NCBI RefSeq assembly: GCF_003945545.1
Contig: NZ_CP029617.1
Coordinates: 1,995,001-2,059,000, forward strand
Reading direction: 5' to 3'
DNA: 64,000 nucleotides
Origin: Streptomyces sp. WAC 01529
Lineage (GTDB): Bacteria > Actinomycetota > Actinomycetes > Streptomycetales > Streptomycetaceae
Positions 36,216-44,851 of this stretch are shown here, one piece after another. A program made the translations under genes and the position numbers. Position 1 is the stretch's first letter. Each line of letters begins with the position of its first letter. Under the pieces are notes generated by a model. That model ran no database searches. It saw only the letters and a list, made by a program, of their open reading frames with translations, and was not told the origin of the DNA.

Positions 36216-36821
36216 TCAGTCCTCGTGGACGGTGCCGTCCGGGTCGAGCCCCCGGAAGGAGAGCAGCACGATCAGGATGCCGCCGCAGACGATCGCCGAG
36301 TCGGCGAGGTTGAAGACCGCGAAGCCCTTGGGGGCGATGAAGTCGACCACCGCGCCCTCGAAGACGCCCGGCGCGCGGAAGATCCGGTCGGTGAGGTTGC
36401 CGAGCGCACCGCCCAGGAGCAGGCCGAGCGCGATCGCCCACGGCAGGCTGTAGAGCTTGCGGGCGAGGCGGGCGATGACCACGATGACGGCGGCCGCGAT
36501 GCACGTGAAGATGATCGTGAAGGCCTCGCCGAACCCGAAGGCGGCGCCCGCGTTGCGGATCGCGTTGAAGCGGAGCCAGTCGCCGAAGATCTCGATCGCG
36601 TCGTGGTGCTCCAGCTTCGCGACCACGATCATCTTGCTGACCAGGTCGAAGGCGTACGCGATCGCGGCCACGACGAAGAGCACGGCGATCTTGCGCTTGC
36701 CCTTGGGCCGCTGCTCGCCCTCGCCCTCGCCCTCGCCGATGACCTCGCCGGACCGCTCCGGCTCGTCCCCGGCCGTCTCAGGGATGTCCGGCGTACCGAT
36801 GATGCGCTCCGCCTCTGCCAC
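36216..36821 (-). CDS. lspA: Lipoprotein signal peptidase (signal peptidase II)
   Basis: 201 residues from GTG at 36821, with GAGGGA six bases upstream. The enzyme removes signal peptides from diacylglyceryl-modified prolipoproteins. Four membrane segments span about 44-190. Both catalytic aspartates are visible, in [13 protein letters not shown] and [12 protein letters not shown], and [10 protein letters not shown] is the conserved first motif. An acidic N-terminal extension of 42 residues, including GEGEGEGEQ, is longer than in E. coli LspA but normal for Streptomyces. Confidence 0.95.
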   Translation of the reverse strand: MAEAERIIGTPDIPETAGDEPERSGEVIGEGEGEGEQRPKGKRKIAVLFVVAAIAYAFDLVSKMIVVAKLEHHDAIEIFGDWLRFNAIRNAGAAFGFGEAFTIIFTCIAAAVIVVIARLARKLYSLPWAIALGLLLGGALGNLTDRIFRAPGVFEGAVVDFIAPKGFAVFNLADSAIVCGGILIVLLSFRGLDPDGTVHED

Positions 36822-36899
36822 GTGAGTCCCTCAACCTAGGTACCTGACTGGGGACGAGGGTACGGCACACACGTACGGGCCCGGGTGTCCAGGCCGTGC

Positions 36900-37928
36900 T
36901 CAGGAGCGCCGTTCCTGCTTCTGCTTGCACTCGACGCACAGGGTCGCGCGCGGGAAGGCCTGCATCCGCGCCTTGCCGATCGCATTGCCGCAGTTCTCGC
37001 AGAGGCCGTACGTCCCCGCGTCGAGGCGCTCCAGGGCGCGCTCGGTCTGCACCAGCATCTCGCGCGCGTTGGCGGCCAGCGCCATCTCGTGCTCGCGCGT
37101 GATGTTCTTCGTACCGGTGTCCGCGTCGTCGTCGCCCGCCCCGTCGCCGGAGTCCCGCATCAGCCCCGCCAGGGCCTCCTCGGAGGACGCGATCTCGCTG
37201 CCGAGGCGCAGCGCCTCGCTCTGCAGCTCCGCGCGGGCCTCCTGGACCTCTCCCGGAGTCCAGGGGTCCTCGCCCGGCCGGACCGCCAGCTCACCGGGGT
37301 GCGCCGCGGCCGCGCGCGCCTTGGGCACAGCCGTCGACTTCGCCGCCGCGGTCGCCGTGCCCGGAGTCTTCTTCGCAACCACTGTCGTGGCTCCCGTCGT
37401 CTCCGCGGCCTCAGCCGCATCCTCGGCCGCGGTCGCGACCGTCTCGTTCTCCGTGCCGTGTGCGCCTTGCGTGTCGGGGGTGCCCGGGGTGCCATGCCCG
37501 GTCGTGCGCTTCGCGGGGCTCTTCTTGGCGGGGCCCTTCTTGGCGGGACTCTTCTTGGCGGGACTCTTCTTGGCGGGACTCTCTTTGGCAGCGCTCTCAG
37601 AGCCCGCCTGGGACACCGGCTCCACCCCGTGAGTGACCCCCTCCTTGGACGCGGCCTTCTTGGCGGCAGCCTTCTTGGCCGGGGCCTTCTTCGCCGGGGC
37701 CTTCACTGGCTCCCCCATCACGGCCTTCTTGGCCACCGCCTTCTTGGCGGCCACCTTCTTGGCCACCGCCTTCTTCACCGCGGCCTTCTTGACGGCGGCC
37801 TTCTTCGCCACCGTCTTCTTCACCGCGGTCTTCTTCCCCGCCACCTTTCCCTCGGCTTCGGACGCCGCCCCCGCGCCGGTGGATCTGCCGGACGCCGACT
37901 GCTGTACGGCGGTCTTCTTCGCCACCAT
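36900..37928 (-). CDS. DksA/TraR zinc-finger protein with H1-like lysine-rich N-terminus
   Basis: 342 residues from ATG at 37928. Residues of about 1-150 are nearly all Lys, Ala, Pro, Val and Ser in histone-H1-like repeats (KKAAVKKAAVKKAVAKK, then five PAKKS units). A Thr/Ala/Glu-rich linker follows. Residues of about 235-342 form a DksA-type domain: a coiled-coil helix pair, REHEMALAANAREML, and a C4 zinc finger, GLCENCGNAIGKARM with CVECKQ. DksA proteins act on RNA polymerase through its secondary channel; the basic region should bind DNA or RNA. It may combine nucleoid binding with polymerase control. It is divergent from ileS, and an inverted repeat covers its ribosome site. Confidence 0.85.
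   Translation of the reverse strand: MVAKKTAVQQSASGRSTGAGAASEAEGKVAGKKTAVKKTVAKKAAVKKAAVKKAVAKKVAAKKAVAKKAVMGEPVKAPAKKAPAKKAAAKKAASKEGVTHGVEPVSQAGSESAAKESPAKKSPAKKSPAKKGPAKKSPAKRTTGHGTPGTPDTQGAHGTENETVATAAEDAAEAAETTGATTVVAKKTPGTATAAAKSTAVPKARAAAAHPGELAVRPGEDPWTPGEVQEARAELQSEALRLGSEIASSEEALAGLMRDSGDGAGDDDADTGTKNITREHEMALAANAREMLVQTERALERLDAGTYGLCENCGNAIGKARMQAFPRATLCVECKQKQERRS
37511..37585. repeat. 15-bp tandem repeat coding for PAKKS units
   Basis: Five consecutive 15-base units, close to TGGCGGGACTCTTCT on the plus strand, code for SPAKK-type pentapeptides in the gene on the minus strand. Unit number could change by slippage without breaking the frame. Confidence 0.85.
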
Positions 37929-37941
37929 GGCCGCGGCCCCT

Positions 37942-37954
37942 TCACATATTGTGA
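37942..37954. promoter_or_regulatory. Inverted repeat at the dksA-like gene's ribosome site
   Basis: TCACA-TAT-TGTGA, perfect 5-bp arms with a 3-base spacer, 13 bases before the ATG and touching the GAAGGGG ribosome site. AT-rich for this genome. It could be an operator or part of the -10 region. Confidence 0.4.
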
Positions 37955-38214
37955 TCTTGCTCGCGAATCGTGCTGGGACGATAAATCGACTCCAGGCCCG
38001 CGGCAACGGGGCACGCCGCCCGATGCGCCGCCCCGCGGCTCCCGCACGGCGAGTCTGCAAGCGTTGTGCCCAACTCCCTGCCGGGTAATCCGCCGGCCGG
38101 CGCGCGCCCGGGATCCGCTCGCCCCCTGTCTCGCCATTCGGGTCAGTCCGCGCCCGCCCCCGGCGCCCCGCGCGGCTCCCGGAAAACCGGTCGGCCACGC
38201 CTGCCCGGGCGCCG
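37955..38214. other. Divergent intergenic region between the dksA-like gene and ileS leader
   Basis: About 260 bases with no gene. The only clear signals are a -10-like TATCGT for the dksA-like gene (minus strand, near 37979) and the start of the ileS promoter at the right end. The rest is GC-rich and shows no stem-loop of note. Confidence 0.4.
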
Positions 38215-38220
38215 TACACT
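38215..38220 (+). promoter_or_regulatory. Candidate -10 for the ileS leader transcript
   Basis: TACACT fits TAnnnT and lies just before the first T-box leader helix; transcription would start near 38227. No good -35 is visible. Confidence 0.4.
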
Positions 38221-38225
38221 GGGCG

Positions 38226-38521
38226 GCAGCGAGAAGCGTGGATGGGGACGAGTAGCGGCGTATGCGGCCATGAGCGACCCGGGGACGGTGTGAGCCCGGG
38301 GGCGAGCGCGACGTGAAGATCACCCCGGAGCCGCCGGAAGAAAGCCGAAGCCCCGACGCGGAGGCGAGTAGACCCGGTATCGCGACCCCAATGAGGGGGC
38401 TCACCGGCGCGGACCCCGTTCCGGAGAGCCAAGGAGGGTGGTACCGCGGGAGCGCGCCGCACCAGGCGCACACGGCTCTCGTCCCTCCGACGGAAGGCAG
38501 CACATCCGCCGGAGGAGCTCG
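38226..38521 (+). ncRNA. T-box riboswitch leader of ileS
   Basis: The leader shows GGGACGAGTAG early, a GC-rich stem region, and the T-box core AGGGTGGTACCGCGG at 38435-38449, where TGGT (38439-38442) is the bulge that pairs with the free NCCA end of tRNA. CTCTCGTCCCTCC (38478-38490 region) is the expected 3' pairing strand. ATC at 38319-38321 is a candidate isoleucine specifier. The ribosome site GGAGGAG (38511-38517) is close downstream and no terminator with a U-run is present, so control is probably at translation start, as known for actinobacterial ileS T-boxes. Exact helix limits were not folded. Confidence 0.88.
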
Positions 38522-41500
38522 TTGAATACGCCGCCGCAGTACCGCCAGGTGCCCGCCCAGGTCGACCTGCCCGCCCTTGAGCACGCCGTGCTCGACTTCT
38601 GGCGCGAGCAGAAGATCTTCGCCAAGAGCCTGGAGCAGTCCGAGGGCCGCCCCGAATGGGTGTTCTACGAGGGCCCGCCCACCGCCAACGGCATGCCGGG
38701 CGCCCACCACATCGAGGCCCGCGTCTTCAAGGACGTCTTCCCCCGCTTCCGCACCATGCGGGGCTACCACGTCGCCCGCAAGGCCGGCTGGGACTGCCAC
38801 GGCCTCCCCGTCGAGCTGGCGGTCGAGAAGGAGCTGGGGTTCAACGGCAAGAAGGACATCGAGGCGTACGGCATCGCCGAGTTCAACGCCAAGTGCCGCG
38901 AGTCCGTCACCCGCCACACCGACGCCTTCGCCGAGCTGACGACGCGCATGGGGTACTGGGTCGACCTCGACGACGCGTACCGGACGATGAACCCCGAGTA
39001 CGTCGACTCGGTCTGGTGGTCGCTGAAGGAGATCTTCAACAAGGACCTCCTCGTCCAGGACCACCGCGTCGCCCCCTGGTGCCCGCGCTGCGGCACGGGC
39101 CTCTCGGACCACGAGCTGGCGCAGGGCTATGAGACGGTCGTCGACCCTTCCGTCTACGTCCGCTTCCCCCTCACCTCCGGTCCCCTCGCGGGCGAGGCCG
39201 CCCTCCTGGTCTGGACGACGACGCCCTGGACGCTCGTCTCCAACACCGCCGTCGCCGCGCACCCCGACGTCACCTACGTCGTCGCGACCGACGGCGAGCA
39301 GAAGCTCGTCGTCGCCCAGCCGCTCGTCGAGAAGGCGCTCGGCGAGGGCTGGGAGACGACCGGTGAGACCTTCACCGGCGCCGAGATGGAGCGCTGGACC
39401 TACCAACGTCCCTTCGAGCTGGTGGAGTTCCCGGCTCCGGCGCACTACATCGTCAACGCCGAGTACGTCACCACCGAGGACGGCACCGGTCTCGTCCACC
39501 AGTCCCCCGCCTTCGGTGAGGACGACCTCAAGGTCTGCCGCGCCTACGGCCTGCCGGTCGTGAACCCGGTCCGCCCCGACGGCACCTTCGAGGAGGAGGT
39601 GCCCCTCGTGGGCGGCGTCTTCTTCAAGAAGGCGGACGAGGCGCTCACCAAGGACCTCGACGACCGCGGCCTGCTCTTCAAGCACATCGCGTACGAGCAC
39701 AGCTACCCCCACTGCTGGCGCTGCCACACGGCGCTCCTCTACTACGCCCAGCCGTCCTGGTACATCCGCACCACGGCCCTCAAGGACCGTCTCCTCCAGG
39801 AGAACGAGAAGACCAACTGGTTCCCGGACTCGGTCAAGCACGGCCGCTTCGGCGACTGGCTGAACAACAACGTCGACTGGGCGCTCTCCCGCAACCGCTA
39901 CTGGGGCACCCCGCTGCCCATCTGGCGCTGTGAGGAAGACCACCTCACCTGCGTCGGTTCGCGCGCGGAGCTGTCCGGCCTGACCGGCACCGACCAGTCG
40001 GACCTGGACCCGCACCGCCCCTTCATCGACGAGATCACCTTCACGTGCCCCCAGGAGGGCTGCGCCGCCACGGCCACGCGCGTGCCCGAGGTCATCGACG
40101 CCTGGTACGACTCGGGCTCGATGCCGTTCGCGCAGTGGGGCTACCCGTACAAGAACAAGGAACTCTTCGAGAGCCGCTACCCCGCGCAGTTCATCTCGGA
40201 GGCCATCGACCAGACCCGCGGCTGGTTCTACACGCTCATGGCCGTGGGCACCCTGGTCTTCGACAAGTCGTCCTACGAGAACGTGGTCTGCCTCGGCCAC
40301 ATCCTCGCCGAGGACGGCCGCAAGATGTCCAAGCACCTGGGCAACATCCTCCAGCCCATCCCGCTCATGGACCAGCACGGCGCCGACGCGGTGCGCTGGT
40401 TCATGGCGGCCGGCGGCTCCCCGTGGGCGGCGCGGCGCGTGGGCCACGGCACCATCCAGGAAGTCGTCCGCAAGACGCTCCTCACGTACTGGAACACGGT
40501 CGCCTTCCAGGCGCTGTACGCCCGTACGACGAAGTGGGCCCCCAGCGACGCCGACCCGGCGCCCGCCGACCGCCCGCTCCTGGACCGCTGGCTGCTCAGC
40601 GAGTTGCACGCGCTGACCGACCAGGTCACGCAGGCCCTGGAGGGCTATGACACCCAGCGCGCGGGCAAGCTCCTGTCCGTCTTCGTCGACAACCTCTCCA
40701 ACTGGTACGTACGCCGCTCCCGCCGCCGCTTCTGGCAGGGCGACAAGGCGGCCCTGCGCACCCTGCACGAGGTCGTCGAGACCGTCACGCGCCTGATGGC
40801 CCCGCTGACGCCGTTCATCACCGAGCGCGTCTGGCAGGACCTGGTCGTGCCGGTCACCCCGCAGGCCCCGGAGTCGGTCCACCTCTCCTCCTGGCCCGAG
40901 GCCGATCTGTCGATGATCGACCCGGAGCTGTCCCGGCAGATGGTCCTCGTACGACGCCTGGTGGAGCTGGGCCGCGCCACGCGCGCGGAGTCGGGCGTCA
41001 AGACGCGTCAGCCGCTGTCCCGCGCGCTCATCGCGGCGACCGGCTTCGAGTCGCTCAACCCGGAGCTGCACACCCAGATCACGGAGGAGCTGAACGTCTC
41101 CTCCCTGGCGTCGCTCTCCGAGGTCGGCGGCTCGCTGGTCGACACCACCGCCAAGGCGAACTTCCGCGCCCTCGGCAAGCGGTTCGGCAAGGGCGTCCAG
41201 GCGGTCGCCAAGGCCGTCGCCGACGCCGACGCCGCCGCGCTTTCGCTGGCCCTGCGCGAGGGCACGGCCTCCGTCGAGGTCGACGGCGAGACGGTGACGC
41301 TCGCCCCGGACGAGGTCATCATCACGGAGACCCCGCGCGAGGGCTGGTCGGTGGCGTCCGACTCCGGTGCCACGGTCGCCCTCGACCTGGAGATCACGGA
41401 GGAGCTGCGCCGCGCGGGCCTGGCCCGTGACGCGATCCGCCTGATCCAGGAGGCCCGCAAGAACAGCGGCCTGGACGTCGCGGACCGGATCGCCCTGCGC

Positions 41501-41668
41501 TGGACCTCCACGGACCCGGCGGTGGAGACGGCCCTGTCCGAGCACGCCGGACTGATCGCGGACGAGGTGCTCGCCACGGACTTCGCCGCGGATGAGGCCG
41601 ACGACACCTTCGGACAGCCGTTCACGGACGACTCCCTGAAGCTGACGTTCCGCCTCCGCAAGGCGTAA
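38522..41668 (+). CDS. ileS: Isoleucyl-tRNA synthetase, IleRS2 type with GAHH motif
   Basis: 1048 residues from TTG at 38522, with GGAGGAG four bases upstream. The length and GWDCHGLPVE block fit the eukaryote-like IleRS2 class. The class I HIGH motif is replaced by GAHH (residues 60-63, bases 38699-38710) in PPTANGMPGAHHIEAR. KMSK is normal (residues 601-604, DGRKMSKHLGN). The editing domain lies at about 185-390 (LLVWTTTPWTLVSN at its start), followed by the anticodon-binding helices. GXHH forms of IleRS2 are reported to be active and strongly mupirocin-resistant. It is the only ileS in the window and sits behind a T-box; a strong terminator follows. Confidence 0.97.
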   Translation: MNTPPQYRQVPAQVDLPALEHAVLDFWREQKIFAKSLEQSEGRPEWVFYEGPPTANGMPGAHHIEARVFKDVFPRFRTMRGYHVARKAGWDCHGLPVELAVEKELGFNGKKDIEAYGIAEFNAKCRESVTRHTDAFAELTTRMGYWVDLDDAYRTMNPEYVDSVWWSLKEIFNKDLLVQDHRVAPWCPRCGTGLSDHELAQGYETVVDPSVYVRFPLTSGPLAGEAALLVWTTTPWTLVSNTAVAAHPDVTYVVATDGEQKLVVAQPLVEKALGEGWETTGETFTGAEMERWTYQRPFELVEFPAPAHYIVNAEYVTTEDGTGLVHQSPAFGEDDLKVCRAYGLPVVNPVRPDGTFEEEVPLVGGVFFKKADEALTKDLDDRGLLFKHIAYEHSYPHCWRCHTALLYYAQPSWYIRTTALKDRLLQENEKTNWFPDSVKHGRFGDWLNNNVDWALSRNRYWGTPLPIWRCEEDHLTCVGSRAELSGLTGTDQSDLDPHRPFIDEITFTCPQEGCAATATRVPEVIDAWYDSGSMPFAQWGYPYKNKELFESRYPAQFISEAIDQTRGWFYTLMAVGTLVFDKSSYENVVCLGHILAEDGRKMSKHLGNILQPIPLMDQHGADAVRWFMAAGGSPWAARRVGHGTIQEVVRKTLLTYWNTVAFQALYARTTKWAPSDADPAPADRPLLDRWLLSELHALTDQVTQALEGYDTQRAGKLLSVFVDNLSNWYVRRSRRRFWQGDKAALRTLHEVVETVTRLMAPLTPFITERVWQDLVVPVTPQAPESVHLSSWPEADLSMIDPELSRQMVLVRRLVELGRATRAESGVKTRQPLSRALIAATGFESLNPELHTQITEELNVSSLASLSEVGGSLVDTTAKANFRALGKRFGKGVQAVAKAVADADAAALSLALREGTASVEVDGETVTLAPDEVIITETPREGWSVASDSGATVALDLEITEELRRAGLARDAIRLIQEARKNSGLDVADRIALRWTSTDPAVETALSEHAGLIADEVLATDFAADEADDTFGQPFTDDSLKLTFRLRKA

Positions 41669-41677
41669 GCGCGCACG

Positions 41678-41718
41678 AAGGCCCGGTCCCGCCAGAGCTT
41701 CTGGCGGGACCGGGCCTT
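41678..41718 (+). terminator. ileS terminator
   Basis: A 19-bp perfect stem (41678-41696 with 41700-41718) and a 3-base loop, ten bases after the stop codon, followed by TTTC. Confidence 0.92.
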
Positions 41719-41746
41719 TCGCGTGCACGCCCGCATACGCGAAAGG
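41715..41746. repeat. Second hairpin and 24-bp direct repeat between ileS and divIVA
   Basis: CCTTTCGCGT (41715-41724) pairs with ACGCGAAAGG (41737-41746) around a 12-base loop. The segment from 41723 is repeated imperfectly from 41748 (CACGCCCGCATACGCGAAAGG against CACGCCCGCACACGCAAAAGG), linking the two terminators. Confidence 0.75.
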
Positions 41747-41769
41747 CGTTCACGCCCGCACACGCAAAA

Positions 41770-41804
41770 GGGCCGGGCCCCCAGAGACTCTGGGGGCCCG
41801 GCCC
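41770..41804 (-). terminator. divIVA terminator
   Basis: Arms 41770-41786 and 41788-41804 are perfectly complementary, giving about 15 bp with a small loop. On the minus strand it is followed by CTTTTG, and it lies 36 bases past the divIVA stop. Confidence 0.88.
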
Positions 41805-41840
41805 TGAACGCTGCCGACGCCTAAGGCGTGCTCACGCCCG

Positions 41841-42944
41841 TCAGTTGTCGTCCTCGTCGATGAGGAAGCCACGCATCGGCGACGGAGCCTGCTGCATCGG
41901 CTGCTGGCCCTGCGGCCGCACCGGCGCCATCGGCTGGGTCATCGCCGGGGACATCTGCTGCTGGCCGCCGTAGGACGGACCACCGGCACCCTGGTTGCCA
42001 CCCATCGACTGGTTGCCGCCGTAGGACGGGGCACCCGCACCGGCCGGAGCCATCGACGGCGCCGGGGACGGCGGCAGCGAGGCGGTGGCCGGAGTGCGCG
42101 GCGGGGCCAGCGAGTCGTCGGCCTGGGTCTCCAGCTGACGCAGCTGCGACTCCAGGTAGGACTTCAGGCGCGTGCGGTACTCGCGCTCGAAGCCTCGCAG
42201 GTCCTCGACCTTGCGCTCCAGCGTGGCGCGGGCGGACTCCAGGGAGCCCATCGCGACGCGGTGCTTCTCCTGCGCGTCCCGCTCCAGGGCATCGGCCTTG
42301 GCACGGGCGTCACGCTCGAGACCCTCGGCGCGCGAACGGGCCTCGCCGACGATCTTGTTGGCCTCGGAACGGGCCTCCGCGATCGCCTGGTCGGCGGTCT
42401 GCTGCGCAAGGGACAGCACGCGAGCGGCGCTGTCACCACCGGGGCCCTGACCGGGCTGCGGCATCTGCGGGCCGTGGCCACCCATGGGACCGCCCATGGG
42501 GCCGCCCATCTGACCCTGACCCATCGGGCCGGGGCCCTGCGGACCACCCTGCTGCGGGTGGCCCTGGCCGTGTCCGCTGGGGCCTGCGGGCAGCTGCGGT
42601 GCGCCGCCGGGCAGCTGCGGCGGGCCGCCCATCGGGCCACCCATCTGCTGCTGCGGCGGGACCGGCTGCGGACCCGATATAGCGGCGGGCACGGGGGCGC
42701 CGGGACCGCGCTGGTCCTGCGGCCCGTCGGGACCCTTGCGCATACCGCCCTGCTGCTGGTTCTGAGCAGCGGCGCGGGTGGCGGCGGCCAGCTTGGCGCG
42801 CAGGTCCTCGTTCTCGCGGAGCAGGCGGGTCAGTTCGGCTTCGACCTCATCGAGGAAGGCATCGACCTCGTCCTCGTCATAGCCTTCTCGGAGGCGGACG
42901 GTCGTGAACTGCTTGTTCCGCACGTCCTCGGGGGTCAACGGCAT
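41841..42944 (-). CDS. divIVA: DivIVA polar growth protein (Wag31-type)
   Basis: 367 residues from ATG at 42944, with GAGG seven bases upstream. DivIVA marks hyphal tips and branch sites and organises the polarisome. The membrane-binding N-terminus MPLTPEDVRNKQFTTVRLREG is followed by a first coiled coil (about 22-55), a Gly/Pro/Gln/Met-rich linker (about 62-160, with GGPMGGPMGG repeats), a long second coiled coil (about 165-275), and a Gln/Pro-rich C-terminus. The long low-complexity linker is typical of Streptomyces. Last gene of the division cluster. Confidence 0.96.
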   Translation of the reverse strand: MPLTPEDVRNKQFTTVRLREGYDEDEVDAFLDEVEAELTRLLRENEDLRAKLAAATRAAAQNQQQGGMRKGPDGPQDQRGPGAPVPAAISGPQPVPPQQQMGGPMGGPPQLPGGAPQLPAGPSGHGQGHPQQGGPQGPGPMGQGQMGGPMGGPMGGHGPQMPQPGQGPGGDSAARVLSLAQQTADQAIAEARSEANKIVGEARSRAEGLERDARAKADALERDAQEKHRVAMGSLESARATLERKVEDLRGFEREYRTRLKSYLESQLRQLETQADDSLAPPRTPATASLPPSPAPSMAPAGAGAPSYGGNQSMGGNQGAGGPSYGGQQQMSPAMTQPMAPVRPQGQQPMQQAPSPMRGFLIDEDDN

Positions 42945-42999
42945 CTCTTCACCTCAACGTAGTCGTCGGCATTCGGCAAGACCGTAGTTGACATCGCGC

Positions 43000-43284
43000 T
43001 CACAGCCGGCTCACAACGGAGATCAGGATGTAGACGATGATCATCAGTACGAAGAAGGACAGGTCGAGCGCCACGCCCCCGAGACGCAGCGGCGGAATGA
43101 ACCGCCGCAGAAGCTTGAGCGGTGGATCAGTGACAGTGTAGGTGGCCTCCAGAACGACCACCATCGCCTTGCCGGGTTGCCATGAGCGGGCGAACTGGAA
43201 GACGTAGTCCATGACCAACCGGAAGATCAGGACGATGAGGAAGCACATCAGCGCGATGTGAAGCACTTGCAAGACCACGCTCAT
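43000..43284 (-). CDS. YggT-family membrane protein
   Basis: 94 residues from ATG at 43284. Two hydrophobic segments (about 5-26 and 70-90) flank the YggT loop FARSWQPGKAMVVVLEATYTVTDPPLKLLRRFIPPLRLGG (core: TVTDPPLKLLRRFIPPL). The family is found between sepF and divIVA in actinobacteria and firmicutes, and is linked to division or osmotic stress without a fixed role. 55 bases separate it from divIVA. Confidence 0.92.
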   Translation of the reverse strand: MSVVLQVLHIALMCFLIVLIFRLVMDYVFQFARSWQPGKAMVVVLEATYTVTDPPLKLLRRFIPPLRLGGVALDLSFFVLMIIVYILISVVSRL

Positions 43285-43365
43285 GTCCGCGGTTCCCTCT
43301 CCCCTGTTTCTCGTACTGCGTCGTTCCGGTACTGCGTCTGAGGCAACTACTTCATCACTTACGTC

Positions 43366-44001
43366 TCAGCTCTGGTTGAAGAACCCGCCCTCTGCGATGC
43401 GAGCCTTGTCCTCCGCCGTTACATCGACGTTAGCAGGCGACAACAGGAACACCTTCTGCGTCACCCGCTCAATGCTGCCATGCAGACCGAAGACCAGACC
43501 GGCGGCAAAGTCGACAAGTCGCTTCGCGTCGGTGTCGTCCATCTCGGTCAGATTCATGATCACCGGAGTGCCCTCGCGGAAGTGTTCCCCGATGGTACGG
43601 GCCTCGTTGTAGGTCCGCGGGTGCAATGTGGTGATGCGGTAGGGCTCCCGCTCGGACACGACCTTGGGCATGATCACCGGTGCGTTCTTCTCCAGGCTCT
43701 GGCGTTCAGGTGTGATGGATGCCACGGGGGCGATTCGTGCCGGACGTCCGGATTCCGCGGCTAGCGAAGCGGAATGGGCCGCCGGTTCTCTGGGGGCGGG
43801 AGGCTGCACCACTCGTACCGATTCGTCCCGTTGAGACTGATGGGACTGGTGCGACTGATGCGGCGGTTCGTGCCGCCTGCGGTCGCGCTCGGGCTCCGGC
43901 TCGGGTTCGAACTCGTCATCGGGGTCGAACCCCGGACCGTCGTACCCATCGTCCTCCACGAGGCCGAGGTAGACCGCCATCTTGCGCATCGCGCCGGCCA
44001 T
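43366..44001 (-). CDS. sepF: Cell division protein SepF
   Basis: 211 residues from ATG at 44001. The N-terminal amphipathic helix ([18 protein letters not shown]) binds membrane; an acidic, Glu/Pro-rich and QSH-repeat linker follows; the C-terminal SepF domain (about 120-205) has [32 protein letters not shown] and [11 protein letters not shown]. SepF anchors FtsZ and shapes the Z-ring. AT-rich sequence with TATGGT (minus strand, 44089-44094) about 88 bases upstream may be its promoter. Confidence 0.95.
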   Translation of the reverse strand: MAGAMRKMAVYLGLVEDDGYDGPGFDPDDEFEPEPEPERDRRRHEPPHQSHQSHQSQRDESVRVVQPPAPREPAAHSASLAAESGRPARIAPVASITPERQSLEKNAPVIMPKVVSEREPYRITTLHPRTYNEARTIGEHFREGTPVIMNLTEMDDTDAKRLVDFAAGLVFGLHGSIERVTQKVFLLSPANVDVTAEDKARIAEGGFFNQS

Positions 44002-44125
44002 GCTCTGAGTCCTCCGCTCTGTGGTGGATCGGCTGTCGTCACCAACTGCCCGCGATCCACGAGGTATCCCCGCCCAACAGCGAGAATGACCATATTTTCT
44101 GCTGTGGTCCGACTTCTTGGCGACG

Positions 44126-44845
44126 TTACCCGAGCCCGGGTCGGACTCCGAGTACCGCCGTACCGACGCGCACATGTGTCGCCCCGGCCGCCACGGCCTC
44201 TTCGAGGTCCGCACTCATCCCTGCTGACACCATGTTCGCAGCCGGATGAGTCGCGCGCATGAGGGTTGCGAATTCCATCAACCGCTCGAACGCCGCCTGT
44301 TGCCGTCCCGCGTACGGGCCGGTGAGCGGGGCCACCGTCATCAGGCCGTCGAGCCGCAGCCCCGGCGCCCCCGCGACGAGGTCGGCCAACTCTTCGATTC
44401 CGCCCGGGCCCACGCCGCCGCGCTCCCCGCGTCCGTTCTCCTCGGCGTCGAGCGCGACCTGGATCAGACAGCCGACCTCCCGCTCGGCGCGCACGGCGGC
44501 CGCCGAGAGAGCCGTGACGAGCCTGGGCCGGTCAACGGACTGCACCAGATCGGCATAACTGACCACGGAACGGACCTTGTTGGTCTGCAACTGACCGACG
44601 AAGTGCCAGGTGAGGGGGAGGTCCGCGCACTCGGCGGCCTTCGGTGCCGCGTCCTGGTCGCGGTTCTCCGCGACATGGCGCACACCCAGCTCCGACAAGA
44701 TCCGTACGTCGCTCGCCGGGTAGGTCTTGGTGACCACGATCAGGGTCACTTCTTCCCGCTTGCGCCCGGCGGCGGCGCACGCGGCGGCGATGCGCTCCTC
44801 GACCTTCGAGAGATTCGCCGCGAGTTCGGTCCTACGGTCCGTCAT
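44126..44845 (-). CDS. yggS: PLP homeostasis protein (YggS/PROSC family)
   Basis: 239 residues with the start at 44845. This (beta/alpha)8 protein binds pyridoxal phosphate and balances PLP and amino-acid pools, without known enzyme activity. The PLP lysine is in [14 protein letters not shown]; further blocks are [18 protein letters not shown] [17 protein letters not shown] and [25 protein letters not shown] with the phosphate loop. Six bases separate it from pgeF. Confidence 0.94.
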   Translation of the reverse strand: MTDRRTELAANLSKVEERIAAACAAAGRKREEVTLIVVTKTYPASDVRILSELGVRHVAENRDQDAAPKAAECADLPLTWHFVGQLQTNKVRSVVSYADLVQSVDRPRLVTALSAAAVRAEREVGCLIQVALDAEENGRGERGGVGPGGIEELADLVAGAPGLRLDGLMTVAPLTGPYAGRQQAAFERLMEFATLMRATHPAANMVSAGMSADLEEAVAAGATHVRVGTAVLGVRPGLG

Positions 44846-44851
44846 GCGTTA

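Noticed and set aside
37511..37830. CRISPR-like array or minisatellite
   Set aside because: The repeats encode PAKKS and KKAAV units within one intact protein and have no spacers.
37820..41728. A 1302-residue open frame on the minus strand opposite ileS
   Set aside because: It is complementary to ileS, crosses the T-box and terminator, and has no recognisable domain.
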